DNA of 52,835 bases from Heterobasidion occidentale (taxonomy: Eukaryota; Basidiomycota; Agaricomycetes; Russulales; Bondarzewiaceae), in contig JBCAQO010000033.1 of assembly GCA_039111635.1 (NCBI GenBank), positions 1 to 52,835 of the forward strand, read 5' to 3'. The notes beneath the pieces were generated by a model that saw only the letters and a list, made by a program, of their open reading frames with translations, ran no database searches and was not told the origin of the DNA. The position numbers and the translations under genes were made by a program. Shown here piece after piece: positions 23,247 to 34,307 of the stretch. Position 1 is the stretch's first letter. Each line of letters starts with the position of its first letter.

Positions 23247-24080
23247 AGGACATACCTTTCACTGACCCCGCAATAATTACCGTCAAGGTGGATACCATGG
23301 GCTATTCAAGAGACCATAGGGTTCAAAGTCTATTCTTCAAAATCCTTACCTCGTATTCAATACGTGGAGCGCAGCTGCATGCTCGCTCCCATGTGACAAA
23401 CAAACTCTGGACGAACACTCAATCTCTAACCAGGACGGGCCACCGTATGGGGCTGACAGAGTTAGGGATCTTCAAAGGGGTCTTGCCGGATTCAAAACAA
23501 GTCAAGAACTGTTCACTCTCGATAGGTTGGTGGGCCTAAGCCTTAGTAAAGTGATCAACCCACACACCTGGAATCCCCCTCGATACCAGAGATCAAGGAG
23601 AAGAAGATCTATCCTAGAAACATTAAAGCATAGCCTTCGGCATTCTGAAGAAGAACGACACACACCCATCCACAGACGTGTTTCTACTCATCACATAATC
23701 ATTTGCATGTGACACCTTTCCACGTCATCGCCAGAAAGGACTGGCTTACCAAAGGCCCCAGGGAGTCCTGGGTCAAGCAGCTGCCTATTGACTCTAGGAG
23801 CATGCTCGCAACAAAATGTACTGATGAAGGAAGAACATCGGGAGGAGACGCAATATTGTGGCAATGTTGCTGATACCCGTATCAAACAGCTCAACGGAGA
23901 TGGAAAACTCCTAGGCGTTGTAAACGACATAAGTTGGTCTTCGCCCCAGAAAACGAAGTCATATCGGGAAGACGCATCCCAATCTATTTGGACAACCAGA
24001 AAGCAATTGTACGTGGAATGACGATGAAGCTCGTGAAGGTGAGTAGTCCCCTCAGGAGTTGGGACCTAGAAAGGGGGTAA
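23247..24080 (+). other. Family C 3' non-coding region and polypurine tract
   Basis: There is no supported gene here; short open frames show no known motif. The last bases before the 3' LTR (gaaagggggtaa, 24069-24080) are a purine run in the position of a plus-strand primer. Confidence 0.6.
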
Positions 24081-24659
24081 TGTTATGACTTGACCTATCG
24101 GGGCCCTTCGGGGCCGGTCTATCCGATGGCTCAAGTATCACATGCTAGGCGGCTCCACTACGGAGCGTACATCAAGGTATTCGGCATGTCCTTAGGAGCC
24201 AACTGGACCGATGGTTCTTCAAGACATCGGTAGAGGATATATGGGAAGGTCATAGGAATAGTGGATTGATAAGATAGGCATTCACATGCCATGGGTTTAG
24301 GGCTTATGGGTAAGCACCTCGTCGCACCAGGATGGATTGGTGCGACTGGAGAAGTACAAGAGTAGGCACCGGCTGAGAGAGATGGCGACCACAGCTCTCC
24401 TGGGATGGGTACCTGGAGAAGCACACGGACTCTTACCCTATACCCTATACAGTATATAAGGCCCATAGAATAGGCTGAGGATCTTCAGTCTATTCTCTTT
24501 GTTCCTCGGTATCTTCACATACCGATCTTTGTTGAACAATCATTATTCCCTCCTGTATCATCACCTAATACAGTCGAGACTTCATCCACCACTCAGTCCA
24601 TTGTGCGACCTAGGGAAGAACCTGTTACTCTTGGGTTACTGAATGAGCAGTTCGTAACA
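24081..24659 (+). repeat. Family C 3' LTR
   Basis: It runs TGTTATGACTTGACC to TTCGTAACA, 579 bp, and carries the same TATA-like block as the 5' LTR (near 24432-24460). A block near 24495-24545 differs strongly from the 5' LTR, which is unusual for two LTRs of one insertion. Confidence 0.85.
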
Positions 24660-25129
24660 GTCGTCTGCTCTGGCTAGGAGGGCGACCACCCCAAACATCT
24701 GCATGTACTGGACCCAATTTCTGTTTCCTTGGGTGACTTTCAATAGTCGGTCCAGTACACTGGGCAGCTGAAAGGCTTTGTCTGAGGGTTCCGGTTCCGG
24801 GGTCTTGGCGGTACTCATCTTTGCTGGCTGGGCAAAGGTTGGAGTAGTGGGGTGTGACTTGGATTGAGATGGGGAACGTAACATATCCATCTCTTTCGAG
24901 TAGGTATTGGTACAGGGGTTGGTGGAGTAGCAGTCTGAACAAACTATCGGTGATTTGGTTAAGCGCACTGCTAATGACCTCGGGTGGTTCTGCTACAAGG
25001 GTGATGGAGAGGGTGTGTGTTCGGTGTAAATTGCCTTCGTGTAGTTGGAAGGTAATGACACTGATGATTTCAGTATTTGGGGAGGGTAGTCCGTCCAGAG
25101 TGAGGCAGGGGCAGGTGAGCTCATTCAAG
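24660..25129 (-). other. Unassigned fragment between C and B LTRs, coding-like on the minus strand
   Basis: The minus strand carries open stretches (25128-24625 and 24968-24636 in two frames) with no motif I recognise, for example SVLDRLLKVTQGNRNWVQYM. It may be a piece of another element exposed by rearrangement at the right end of family C. It could belong to the DIRS-like element left of 9712, but I cannot show this. Confidence 0.35.
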
Positions 25130-27051
25130 TGTTAAGACCTGGTCTTTGCACGTAATGTGCCAGGAGGCTCCTGAGTCACTGAGGGACATGCCAAATCCAA
25201 GTGCGTCCGATAAAGGCACCAGCGGCTAACTGTGTATGTAATTTGGAGTGCACAAGAGATTTGTGATGATATCGTGTCTCCAGGAAGGCACAAAGGTTTT
25301 CCCACAGATGTGAGGGTACGACCTGATGTGGGCCTGGATGGCAGTAGATGTGCTGCCCACTAAAGTCAAGATAGAATACTACTAGTCCTATGTAGAACTT
25401 AGCCAGTATTGATATGACAACTGAGTGGTTGAGGATGATAATAGAGAGAAGTGCAGAGACAAGTTAAACTGATGTTTAATCAGATGTTCTATTGACAATC
25501 AAAGGTCTGGCCTAATGGCAAAGACTATGATGTAGCAGAGGTATGGCTAGTACCAAAGGTCAAGGGTAAGAACAGGTGGGTAGGTAACAAAGGTGAACGA
25601 GCTAGTGAGACAGGTCTCTGGCTCGTTCTATATATACGTAGTCTACTTTAGGGCATGATCTACAGAAGGTCCATGCTTCTTAAGGTACCGAGGTAAATAG
25701 AAGCAAACAATCAATGATCGAAGGATCAACGAACAAACCATTGGGGCAGGAACAAGAACCAGGAACAGGAACAGGGGTAGGAACCGTTCAGGTAACTGTG
25801 ATGACATGATCGCTGATCAGGGGTAGAAGATAAGATAAGATGACTCAATGTCTGTTGGTGAAGTCAAGGGGTCGGTCACGAGTATAGGTCATATCTGTTG
25901 GTCATAGACCACGTGCCATATGATCAGGTGATCATATATCATGTGTTATGAGCCAGTAATGAGCATGCACCCACGCTAGGGTCCGAGGGAGGTATTCGGG
26001 AAGCTTTGGGGAGATACCGAACAACGCTAGACGAGTACCAAAGACGCCGACTGCACCGAACACGGTCGGTCCCTACCCGACCGACCACAAGCCACCGAAG
26101 GACGTTCGGCAGCACTTGGGTCAGTTCGCCCACACTTCACATACTTACCATAACCGCACAGGAGTGTTACGATAGGTGTTTACGAGATCGGAGCCAGTAT
26201 TCCGTGTCGGCCGATGTGCTCCGTGAGTCGGTCGGTCCTTATCGCTTATCTTCCCAACTTCCACATGGTCAGCCAAACGTGATCTTGCACCATTACTTGG
26301 CCACCCTGGTCGTACATTACTTCTTCTTTATTTTCATTGGTTCTCCAACACCTGTTCCTGCTACCTATGCTCAGGTGACGGATCCCGAACGTTCGGGATT
26401 TCGCCATCGCTGATTAACTTTTACCTTATCACCTTCGGAACCCATATGGACATCTCACCTACCTTCTTATCTTCTCTGTGCGCTATGGCTTGGCGCCCAT
26501 TCAACATCTACTCTCATTTCTTGTTCGATATTTTACTTAGGGGCTCAGTTTACTATAAAAACCTACATGCAACTCTGGAATAAAACAGTTTTCGCACCCC
26601 ACAGTGCAGAGCTCATTCACACTTGTCTCAACCATTGAAATTGTCTTCGTTAACTTCCGAAAACTTGTTATCCTCGTCGTTCGGCCTCGTTCGTGTTCGT
26701 ACTCGTCTCTTTGCTCGTACCCCTCGTCCTCCTGTATATTGTCAGAGTCCCGTGTGGCTCTTGAAGCACGTAGTTGTCGGTCGTGACACTACCTTCTTGT
26801 CACCGATCGACTCCTCGACCTGACTTGACTGACCGAACATTCGGTCGGTGGTCGGTGCAGTCCCGAAAACCGTTCGGGCGCTTTAATCTCACCCTCCTCA
26901 TTACTCTACAGTGCACCCTCGCTTTCTCAGGTCCTAACTAATGATTCCTTGTGTATCAGATACTAGCTCCAGCACCCCCTTGCATTAGAGGTTGTTTTGG
27001 TGTTGTGCTCGGCACTTAGAGTCACCTCTAGCGTATCACCGGCTCTTAACA
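25130..27051 (+). repeat. Family B LTR interrupted by a family A LTR
   Basis: It starts TGTTAAGACC and ends TCTTAACA. Without the nested A LTR and one duplication it is about 836 bp, slightly longer than the 812-bp copy. The outer flanks (tcaag before, atagc after) are not a duplication, so an original partner flank has been lost. It forms the right edge of the retrotransposon block; host sequence starts at 27052. Confidence 0.9.
25957..27038 (+). repeat. Solo family A LTR inside a B LTR
   Basis: The LTR is 1082 bp, TAATGAGCATG (second base changed from G) to GCGTATCA. Flanks are ccag (25953-25956) and ccgg (27039-27042), a 4-bp duplication with one later G-to-A change; the uninterrupted B LTR at 15414 reads gtcgg there. 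The central palindrome is decayed (gaccgaacattcggtcgg near 26831). Confidence 0.9.
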
Positions 27052-27748
27052 ATAGCCTAAGGCTTCCCTACTGTGCACGAAGTGCTTAAATACATACAAG
27101 CGGATGCACAAACCAAGTAACTATGGGGCAGGAACGCAAGGTATAGACTTTGGGAAGGGTCCAATGTATCCCTATGTGGAAGGTGGGAAAATACAGGTAT
27201 GCAAGTGAAATAAAATGAGTTTGTAACACTTGGCCTATGAAGGGCAAGGTCTAGACACTAAAGATTATAAAGGAGCTGAATCTTGACTTGGTGGAGACAC
27301 TCAATATTGATCAAAGTTAAGGCACGGTTATCATTTCTGTGAAGGAAGGGAAAATATTTATCTTATGCTATGAATGATGCTTGTCATCTATTTCATAGGT
27401 TTGTAGCACAGCAGAGAACAATCTTCACTCATATTATAGATATGATGTATGTCTTTTGACAGGACACCATAGGGTTGCTAGCACAGAAATATTTCTTATA
27501 TCATCATGATTTAGTTGACTTGAAGAGACACTACAGTGAAACAATGTCATTTGTCTAATTGGATCTTTTCCATTGAGATTGAGACTTGGAGATGCTCAAA
27601 TCTATTTAATTGGAGAGAGGGGTCCCCAGGGTCTAATCTTATGTGGTGGTGCTACAAGGGTCTTCGAGGGTCTTCATCGTGACCGAATTGGCTGCAGCTG
27701 GATCGACTTGTCGCTCGCGTACTCGTATTCTCCTTCCTAATCGCCAAA
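27052..27748 (+). other. Intergenic region upstream of CCT8
   Basis: No gene or repeat is recognised. The repeat block ends about 700 bp before the CCT8 start, so any promoter lies here. Confidence 0.5.
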
Positions 27749-29822
27749 ATGTCTCTCAAAGTCCCAAAAGCTAACAACATCCAGCTTTTCAAAGACGGGT
27801 ACAAGGTGACTCTTGCCACATCCCTCTTGTGAACTCTGATGCAAATGGTACTGCACTTAGCAACTTTCAGGGCTTGAGGATGCACTTCTTCGCAACATCT
27901 CGGCCATATCTGAATTGTCTGACCTTACCCGCACCAGTTTTGGGCCAAATGGTATTCATCACTTCTATTCATGTGTGTGTGTATCTCAATAAGAACCTAG
28001 GACGGAATAAGCTTGTGATTAATCATTTGGGTCGACTTTTCGTAACCTCAGACGCCGCGACCATCATTCGAGAGATCGAGGTTGTCCATCCGGCCGCAAA
28101 GCTTCTTGTCATGGCATCGCAGGCTCAGGAGGCTGAGGTAAGTTGTTGAGTCTCCAATGCGCACCTTACAGTCTCTAACGCTTGGAAACTATCTTGATCG
28201 TATCGTACAGATGGGGGACGCGACTAATATGGTGCTGATCCTCGCGGGAGAGCTGTTGAAGAAGGCAGAGCATCTGTTGATAATGGGTCTGCATCCCAGC
28301 GAAGTGATCAAGGGCTATGAACTTGCGTGCAAGAAGGCTCTCGAGGAACTCGACAGTACGCTTTCATCCCCTTCATCCGCTTACTTTTCTAATTGTGAAC
28401 CCAGCGCTCTCATGCAGCGAGCTTCCAAACCCATTGACACAGGAATCGCTTTCCCGTGCCATTAAGCCTGCCATCGCATCGAAGCAATATGGCTATGAAG
28501 ATACCCTTGCGGCGTTGGTGGCTGAAGCTGCTCTCTCTGTAATCCCGCAAAATCCGAAAAACTTCAACGTTGACAATGTCCGCGTGGTGAAGATCATGGG
28601 AGGAAGCTTGGCCACGAGCAGAGTTGTGCAGGGTATGGTGTTCGGACGTGAACCAGAGGGTGAGTATTTTGCCTATTGATCCTTTTTCGCTGTGAAAGGT
28701 ACTCATCATGCTGTATCGCTACAACGATAGGTGATACTAAGACCGTGACGAAGGGAAAAGTCGCGGTATTCACAAACCCGATTGATACTGCTCAGACAGA
28801 GACTAAGGGGACTGTGTTGATAAAAAATGCGGATGAGATGCTAAACTTCACTCGAGGAGAGGAGAAGCACATGGAAAAGGCACGTCTTAAAAAGTTACAT
28901 GAGCCTACACCCTTTGAATGCTGACCGATCAATATCAGATTTTTGCAGAAATTGCAGCTTCGGGCGTCAAAGTTGTCATCGCTGGAACATCCATCGGTGA
29001 CCTAGCGCTCCACTACCTCAACCGCCACCATATTCTCGTTCTCAAAGTCCTTTCCAAATTTGAGCTCCGTCGCTTGTGCCGCGTAGTCAACGCGACCCCA
29101 CTTGCCCGCCTGGGGGCACCTACGCCGGAGGAGGCTGGTTTCGTCGACGTTTGTGAGTGCATTGAGGTTGGAGGCGACCGTGTCACAGTCTTGCGGCAAG
29201 AGGGCGGCGAGGGCGGCGAGACATCGCGTACAGCGACCGTCGTACTTCGTGGAGCGACGCAGAATCATCTTGACGATCTTGAGCGTGCCGTGGATGATGG
29301 CGTTGGCGCGTTGAAGGCGTTACTGCGCGATCCACGACTCGTACCAGGTGCAGGCGCGAGCGAACTCGCTCTGGCGAGACGCGTGGACACATACGGTGCC
29401 GGTTTGAGGGGTTTGGCGCAACATGCTGTCAAGCGGTTTGCGAGTGCGTTGGAGGTCGTACCACGGACGCTAGCAGAGAATGCGAGAGGTGCAGCCGAAG
29501 GTAACGAGGTCGTTGCAAGACTCTGGGCGAAACACGAGAAGGAGGGCGGACAAGCCTGGGGTGTAGACGTTGAGGTGAGCAATCTTTCTTCTGATGAGCC
29601 CCCACTCGACTCATTGAGGGGCTAACAATGCAGGCGGAGACGGACGGAACGCTGTCAGCAGTTGATTACAACATCCTCGACTCTTTGGCGGCCAAATCGT
29701 GGGCCATCCGTCTAGCCACGGAGGCCGCCGTGTCTGTCCTCAGCGTTGATAGCATCATCATGAGTCGCCCGGCGGGTGGACCAAAAATACCGCAGCAAGC
29801 GGGCCATTGGGATGAGGATTGA
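27749..29822 (+). CDS. CCT8: T-complex protein 1 subunit theta (CCT8), 8 exons
   Basis: Subunit theta of the cytosolic chaperonin TRiC/CCT, which folds actin, tubulin and other proteins with ATP. Exons are 27749-27805, 27861-27951, 28001-28137, 28211-28355, 28405-28659, 28731-28879, 28939-29574 and 29634-29822. All phases agree and give 552 residues, normal for the family. Visible signatures are RNKLVINHLGRLFVTSDAAT, the nucleotide-site MGDATNMVLILAGELL, VRVVKIMGGSL, FELRRLCRVVNATPLARLGA, VLRGATQNHLDDLERAVDDG and the C-terminal VDSIIMSRPAGGPKIP. Introns are 49-73 bp. Intron 6 (28880-28938) appears to use a GC donor (AAG|gcacgt), because the alternative GT donor three codons away drops conserved residues. 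No frame damage was found. Confidence 0.95.
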
Positions 29823-30237
29823 TAAGAGAGGCCTTCACCTGTGAGAGTAGACGGTTCGAAAGACATGAATAGAAGTGCATATTGCGGTATACGCATTCCT
29901 GGCCCTGTGGTCATTGTCTCGAGCCAGAGGATCTGCATGTCAAATCTCAAATGATCTTGCTGTAGTAGTTTTCAGAACAAGGATCGAGCTGGATTGAGGT
30001 TGAGATGTTGGTGTTGACGCGTGCGCGGCTTCATCACGCCCGGCATGGCTGGCTTAGTTTGCACACATTGCTGCTCCCTCCTCTCTCTGACCCCAACTGA
30101 CGGTCACCACGACTAGCACACTTACCTCTGGATCATTGTCGCTCCTTGTTGAGCCTTTCAGAGGCGTCCAACAAAGTGATCATTCATCTCACTCGCGTCT
30201 CGACTACTGCGGAAGTCAGCGCTGGCACCACTAGACC
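29823..30237 (+). other. Intergenic region between CCT8 and the SDR-like gene
   Basis: No gene is seen. The two genes run in the same direction, so this holds the CCT8 terminator and the promoter of the next gene. No clear signal was identified. Confidence 0.4.
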
Positions 30238-31804
30238 ATGGTACTCAAGATCGCACATGCGACCTTAACATCAATCTTGCCATCGAAATACTACACGCAT
30301 GCTGTACTAGTCATAGTTGCAATCATCACGATTCATGCGTATACTCAGGGCAGGAAAACGATCGTGAGCGGGACCTACATGGTCGTACCATCCTTGTAAC
30401 TGTGCGTATCCTGCCATTCGCTGAGAAACTGAGCTGAGTTATACCACAAATGATAGGGAGCATTCACTCCCATTGGCCTGACGCTTCTTGATTCCCTCGC
30501 ACGTCGTGGTGCACATCTTATTGCGCTTTCCCCAGATCCAGTGGACTTATCTGAAGGTGCCCCGGCGACGTCAGCTGCGTTACTGGTTCCCGTACTGCGA
30601 AGCACGACGAACAACGAGGACATCTACGCCGAGCACTGTGACCTTACCTCGCCTTCATCGATCCGAGCGTTTTGCACGCATTTCGTCCAGGGCGAGCAAC
30701 AGCGACTCGATGCTATACTTTTCGCACACGAATACGCACACATCGGGTCTGTGTTACCCACGAAGCCTGCTCGGGATGTGGTGAAGGAACGGCGAGATGC
30801 GTCATGCGCCACCTTCCTGCTCACTACTCTTTTACTCCCTGTCTTACTTGTCGCTCCTGTCGAGCGAGATATTCGGCTGATCACTCTCATCAACCCTTTT
30901 TATGCTGCGGCGGAGGCAACCTTCTCTGCTTCGTCCACCCCTGGCACTCCTTCCACGTCCACATCCCCGCAGTCGGCACTCTTCTGGACTGAAGGCAGAC
31001 GCGCTCTTCGCACGGCGATTATGACACGGCATCTACAGCGCGTGCTCGACGCGCTCCCAGCCAGCGCCCAGGTGCCGCGCGCCGATTCGGATGCGTCAAG
31101 TGTGCCCGTGGTAAGTGACAAGGTGCAGCGCTCGAACATCGTGACTGTATCCGTCTCGCCGGGGGTAAGCCGCTCGGACATCATTGCTCCACTACTGGGT
31201 GCGGACACGTCACGCCAAGGTGTCTCAATCCGCGGCATAATTTTGTGCGTGGTTGTTTATTTCGTTGGCATATTCTCTGTGCTGATCAGTATTCCTCAGG
31301 TACTTCCTCGCCACCCCGATCCTCCGTGTGCTCACGAAGTCCTCTGCTTCTGCCGCGCAGGGCGTACTCCATACGCTGTTTTTGCCCACGCCATTCAAAC
31401 GACTTGCTACATCGTCGACGCCAGGTGCAACGGCTGAGTTTCTCGATCCTGAGGAAGTGCTCAAGCCTGGTGCGCTATACGCAGAGTGTGCAGTCACGCG
31501 GCTGCATGTCCCAGCACCGCCAGCACCGCCAGAGAACGACTCGGAGTCTGATGCGTCTTCTCAGACTAGCAATACAGCAGGAGCCGGCGAGACTCCAAGG
31601 ACTATACGACAGACTGTGGATGACGGGGAGCTAGGTGGAGAGGCACTTGGGACGCTTGTTTGGGACGAGTACGAGCGCGAGCTGAAGGTGTGGGAGGCAC
31701 TAGAAGTCGAGGAACAGAAAAGGGCAAAACAAGGCGACCAAAAGAGAGGCGGACTGGGAGATGGGAGGCACACGCCGCCAACAGTCGATGAGACTAGTGG
31801 ATGA
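30238..31804 (+). CDS. Membrane-anchored SDR/Rossmann-like protein, 3 exons, one-base deletion in exon 1
   Basis: Exons are 30238-30401, 30457-31244 and 31300-31804, with 55-bp introns. With one base restored in exon 1 the phases fit a protein of about 485 residues. The N-terminus has a hydrophobic helix (HAVLVIVAIITIHAY). A Rossmann entry follows (RTILVTGAFTPIGLTLLDSL, TG-x-x-x-x-x-G), then AALLVPVLRS, YAEHCDLTSP, LDAILFAHEY, SNIVTVSVSPGVSRSDII and a C-terminal tail rich in charged residues. The order resembles fungal short-chain-dehydrogenase-like proteins, possibly the DUF1776 group; substrate is unknown. Exon 1 reads GRKT in one frame and DRERDLHGRTILVT in another, so a base is missing near 30363. 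Confidence 0.75.
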
Positions 31805-32356
31805 TCGTGCACATATATTCTCGGTATCCATGGGTGTGGACGATTTCATTACTTTGTGCGTGGATGTAGAGCGTGGACAAGTTGGAATCGGAGGACAATT
31901 GATCTTGCGCAAGACATTGGGTTTTGAGGAAGATAAAATCCAAATCTCGTACTGTAATCTCAACGGTACCTGCTATGAAGTGTGAGCATGCAAACAAGTT
32001 ATAGAAGGGGCATGAATTGCGAAACATAAGTATGACGTTTACGGGGACTGTGAGCTATGAGTCTGGCATGGATAAATAAAGAGGACGAGTAATAGGAACT
32101 GTAGGGTATGCCTACATTTGTGACCATTGTAAGAACAATAAAAGGACGTCGCGAATGCCTAAGAACCATGAAGATGCAAGCACGTTACTTGGTGTCGAGC
32201 TGGACAATGTTGTCGCATAAAAGAGAAAGTCGGCTGCATACGTTCAAGAAGCATCGTAGTGCTTCTACATTCTCCGACTCGCCTCTTGCCTAACACCCTG
32301 TGGTCGTCTAGCCTCGTAAGCGACTCAAGTAACATGCGCATCAGCGTTGCCTGCGG
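31805..32356. other. Intergenic region between convergent genes
   Basis: The SDR gene ends at 31804 and the next gene, on the minus strand, ends at 32357. Only short, unsupported open frames lie between them. Confidence 0.4.
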
Positions 32357-33184
32357 TCATAAGAGGCAACAATTCATACCTGCACGTTGTTGGCCTTGAT
32401 CGACACTAGTTTCCCTCTGTTTCACATATTCATTGAAGGCATTCCATGCTACCCTATACTCTTCAACGATCGCCCCAAGCGTAGAGTTCACCGCTGTTAC
32501 ACATCCAGCATCAGGGATTTTGCCGCGCTGCATCTGTTCGCGACCAGAGAATATTCGCTTGAGAGCATCGAAGACAGTTCCGGTGTACCATGCAGAATCG
32601 CGATGATGAACGTCGGAGAGCATGGCATGGTTTTCGGCGAGCAAGAGAAGGAGGACAGAAAGCTGGACGTCGGTTGGAGGGGGGTTACGACCGTGATTGG
32701 TATTGGGAAATGTCAAAGTCCTGATGATCTCGAACGGTTTGTGAGATTGCGTGATGGTGGTGAGCGCATTTTTAGCGATGCTCGACTGCACTACAACATA
32801 ATCCACAATGCGAGGCGAAGAGGTCCGCACAGCGTCGTCGCCAGCTGCACCAGATACACGCTCGAGGGTGAAAGCCGCAGTCCAGCTAGAGTCGTGCTTC
32901 GCATGGACAATCAGGAAGTCATGCTTGGGGTTGGAAATACTCGCACAGTGCTCGATTTTGACCAGTGACGACGGTGTGCGATGTTCCGCCTGAATTCCAA
33001 GCGACCATACCTCCACGGGAGCTTGCAGCCGGGTTCTAGGAAAGACAAATGAGTCTGGAGGAGGTTGGAAACTGCTGACAAGATGACGGAGGGTGGATAT
33101 TGAAGTAGAGAATATACTGGAGCACGTCGGCATGTGTTCTGAGTGAGAGAGTTGAGCCTTCATCAGTCTCTGCGGAAAGGTCAC
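32357..33184 (-). CDS. Unrecognised family member 1 of a three-gene cluster
   Basis: An open frame of 275 residues. I do not recognise the family, but it is clearly related to the genes at 34308-35296 and 37330-38486. Shared blocks are a start like VEVWxxxIQ, KIEHCASI..P-HDFLIVHA, TITQSHKPFEIIRTL.FP and a WYTGTVFDAL block near residue 200. It is more diverged than the other two and lacks their C-terminal exon. It ends CCLL, which fits a CaaX prenylation signal, suggesting membrane attachment if the end is right. The true start may lie upstream in another exon (33185-33296 has an open frame), so the N-terminus is uncertain. Confidence 0.6.
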   Translation of the reverse strand: MTFPQRLMKAQLSHSEHMPTCSSIFSTSISTLRHLVSSFQPPPDSFVFPRTRLQAPVEVWSLGIQAEHRTPSSLVKIEHCASISNPKHDFLIVHAKHDSSWTAAFTLERVSGAAGDDAVRTSSPRIVDYVVVQSSIAKNALTTITQSHKPFEIIRTLTFPNTNHGRNPPPTDVQLSVLLLLLAENHAMLSDVHHRDSAWYTGTVFDALKRIFSGREQMQRGKIPDAGCVTAVNSTLGAIVEEYRVAWNAFNEYVKQRETSVDQGQQRAGMNCCLL

Positions 33185-34307
33185 TTGTAGGAAAAAGATT
33201 GGTGAACAAGCATGCGACGGTCGTAATAGGAAGCTGAAAAAAGCTGAGACTCACCCCCCGTCGCCGCGGAAACATTGTAGCTGTGCATGCAAACACTGAA
33301 CGACAAGACCTGTAGACACGGAGGGAGTATAGTACTACAACTCCAGAGCTATCTAGAACCTCTCAACATGCAATTAAGGTCGCCGTAAGAGCGATCGATT
33401 AACATCGTTGCAACCGTATTGCAGCCGCATGGCCGACACATATTCTCAGGCTCATCGTTTAGGGATAATGGCGACAAGCAGGTCGAAAGGTGCTGAAGGT
33501 CATGCTTCGGGTTGTCGGAGGGGAACACGGAACTGCGACGGAACTAACAGACGGGTGAATCAGTACGAGTCAAATCAAGCAACGATGACGGGAGATTGCA
33601 AGATAATAAATATGTTGTATGTCCGCTTGGGGAAATCCTTGCGCGCCATCTCGCAATGAATCAGCAACGAGGACTACACAGATGCTTGGACTACAAATAT
33701 AGTCATAGTCGACAAACACGAGGTTCCCTGCAGGTCCGTGGTAGCGGAAACAGCAGAACGCCCAAGTTCATCGTTTAATGCGCGAGACATGCGGTTCCCT
33801 ATGGCTTAAAAAACAACACACCTCAAGACTTCAGCGCGCTTTGTGGACGAGTGCTTGAAATTCATTGATATGGGTCGAGAGATTCCTCAACAGGTGTGGG
33901 AACTACACGGGAATGTACATGGATCTCGAAATTCAATCAACCAGCATAAAGCAGGGCGCGCCATCTGACCTGCAGATTGCGACATAGACTCCATGTTTGA
34001 CCAGCAAGATGTAGGGAGGGTACTATGTAAACGAAGGATGATGTTCCCGCATCGTGAAGGCATCAGGAAGAGGTCTGACTAAAATAAAGAAAAATAAATC
34101 AGTTGTCGCCGTATAAATTGAAGGTGCGGGAGCCGCTAGACTTACTCTGGTTCGACAATTACCATCAGGAATACTTTATAAACAGCCATCATATTAGAAA
34201 CACCTGCCATGGTACACGCGTTTGCAATCTAGTCTAAAATGTTCGCCTTGAGTTGAATGAAGGGCTACGAGGGGATGGATAGGACAACAGAACACGTAGA
34301 TGACCGA
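33185..34307. other. Region without a supported gene
   Basis: Between family members 1 and 2. Short open frames on both strands lack known motifs. The first 110 bp on the minus strand could hold an upstream exon of member 1. Confidence 0.3.

Larger units (their letters stand above)
10062..24659 (+). mobile_element. Family C chromovirus (Ty3/gypsy) with three nested LTR insertions
   Basis: The order is LTR, Gag, protease, RT, RNase H, integrase, chromodomain, an extra coding-like region, a 22-nt motif array, polypurine tract, LTR. Interruptions are a solo A LTR (12616-13697) in protease and a D LTR (14471-17221) before RT. Without these and their duplications the element is about 10.8 kb. The flanks do not match (tttaa before, gtcgt after), and the LTRs differ in length (596 and 579 bp) and clearly in a block near their ends. 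The two LTRs may come from different insertions joined by recombination. No PBS starting with TGG follows the 5' LTR. The element is dead: stops and frameshifts affect every domain. Confidence 0.85.

Noticed and set aside
29002..29614. Antisense open frames in CCT8 exon 7
   Set aside because: High GC third positions open the other frames by chance. The sense frame encodes conserved chaperonin sequence.
32351..32379. A second exon for family member 1 using gtatga..cag
   Set aside because: The intron would be 29 bp, shorter than any other in the window, and the added exon would end after eight codons.
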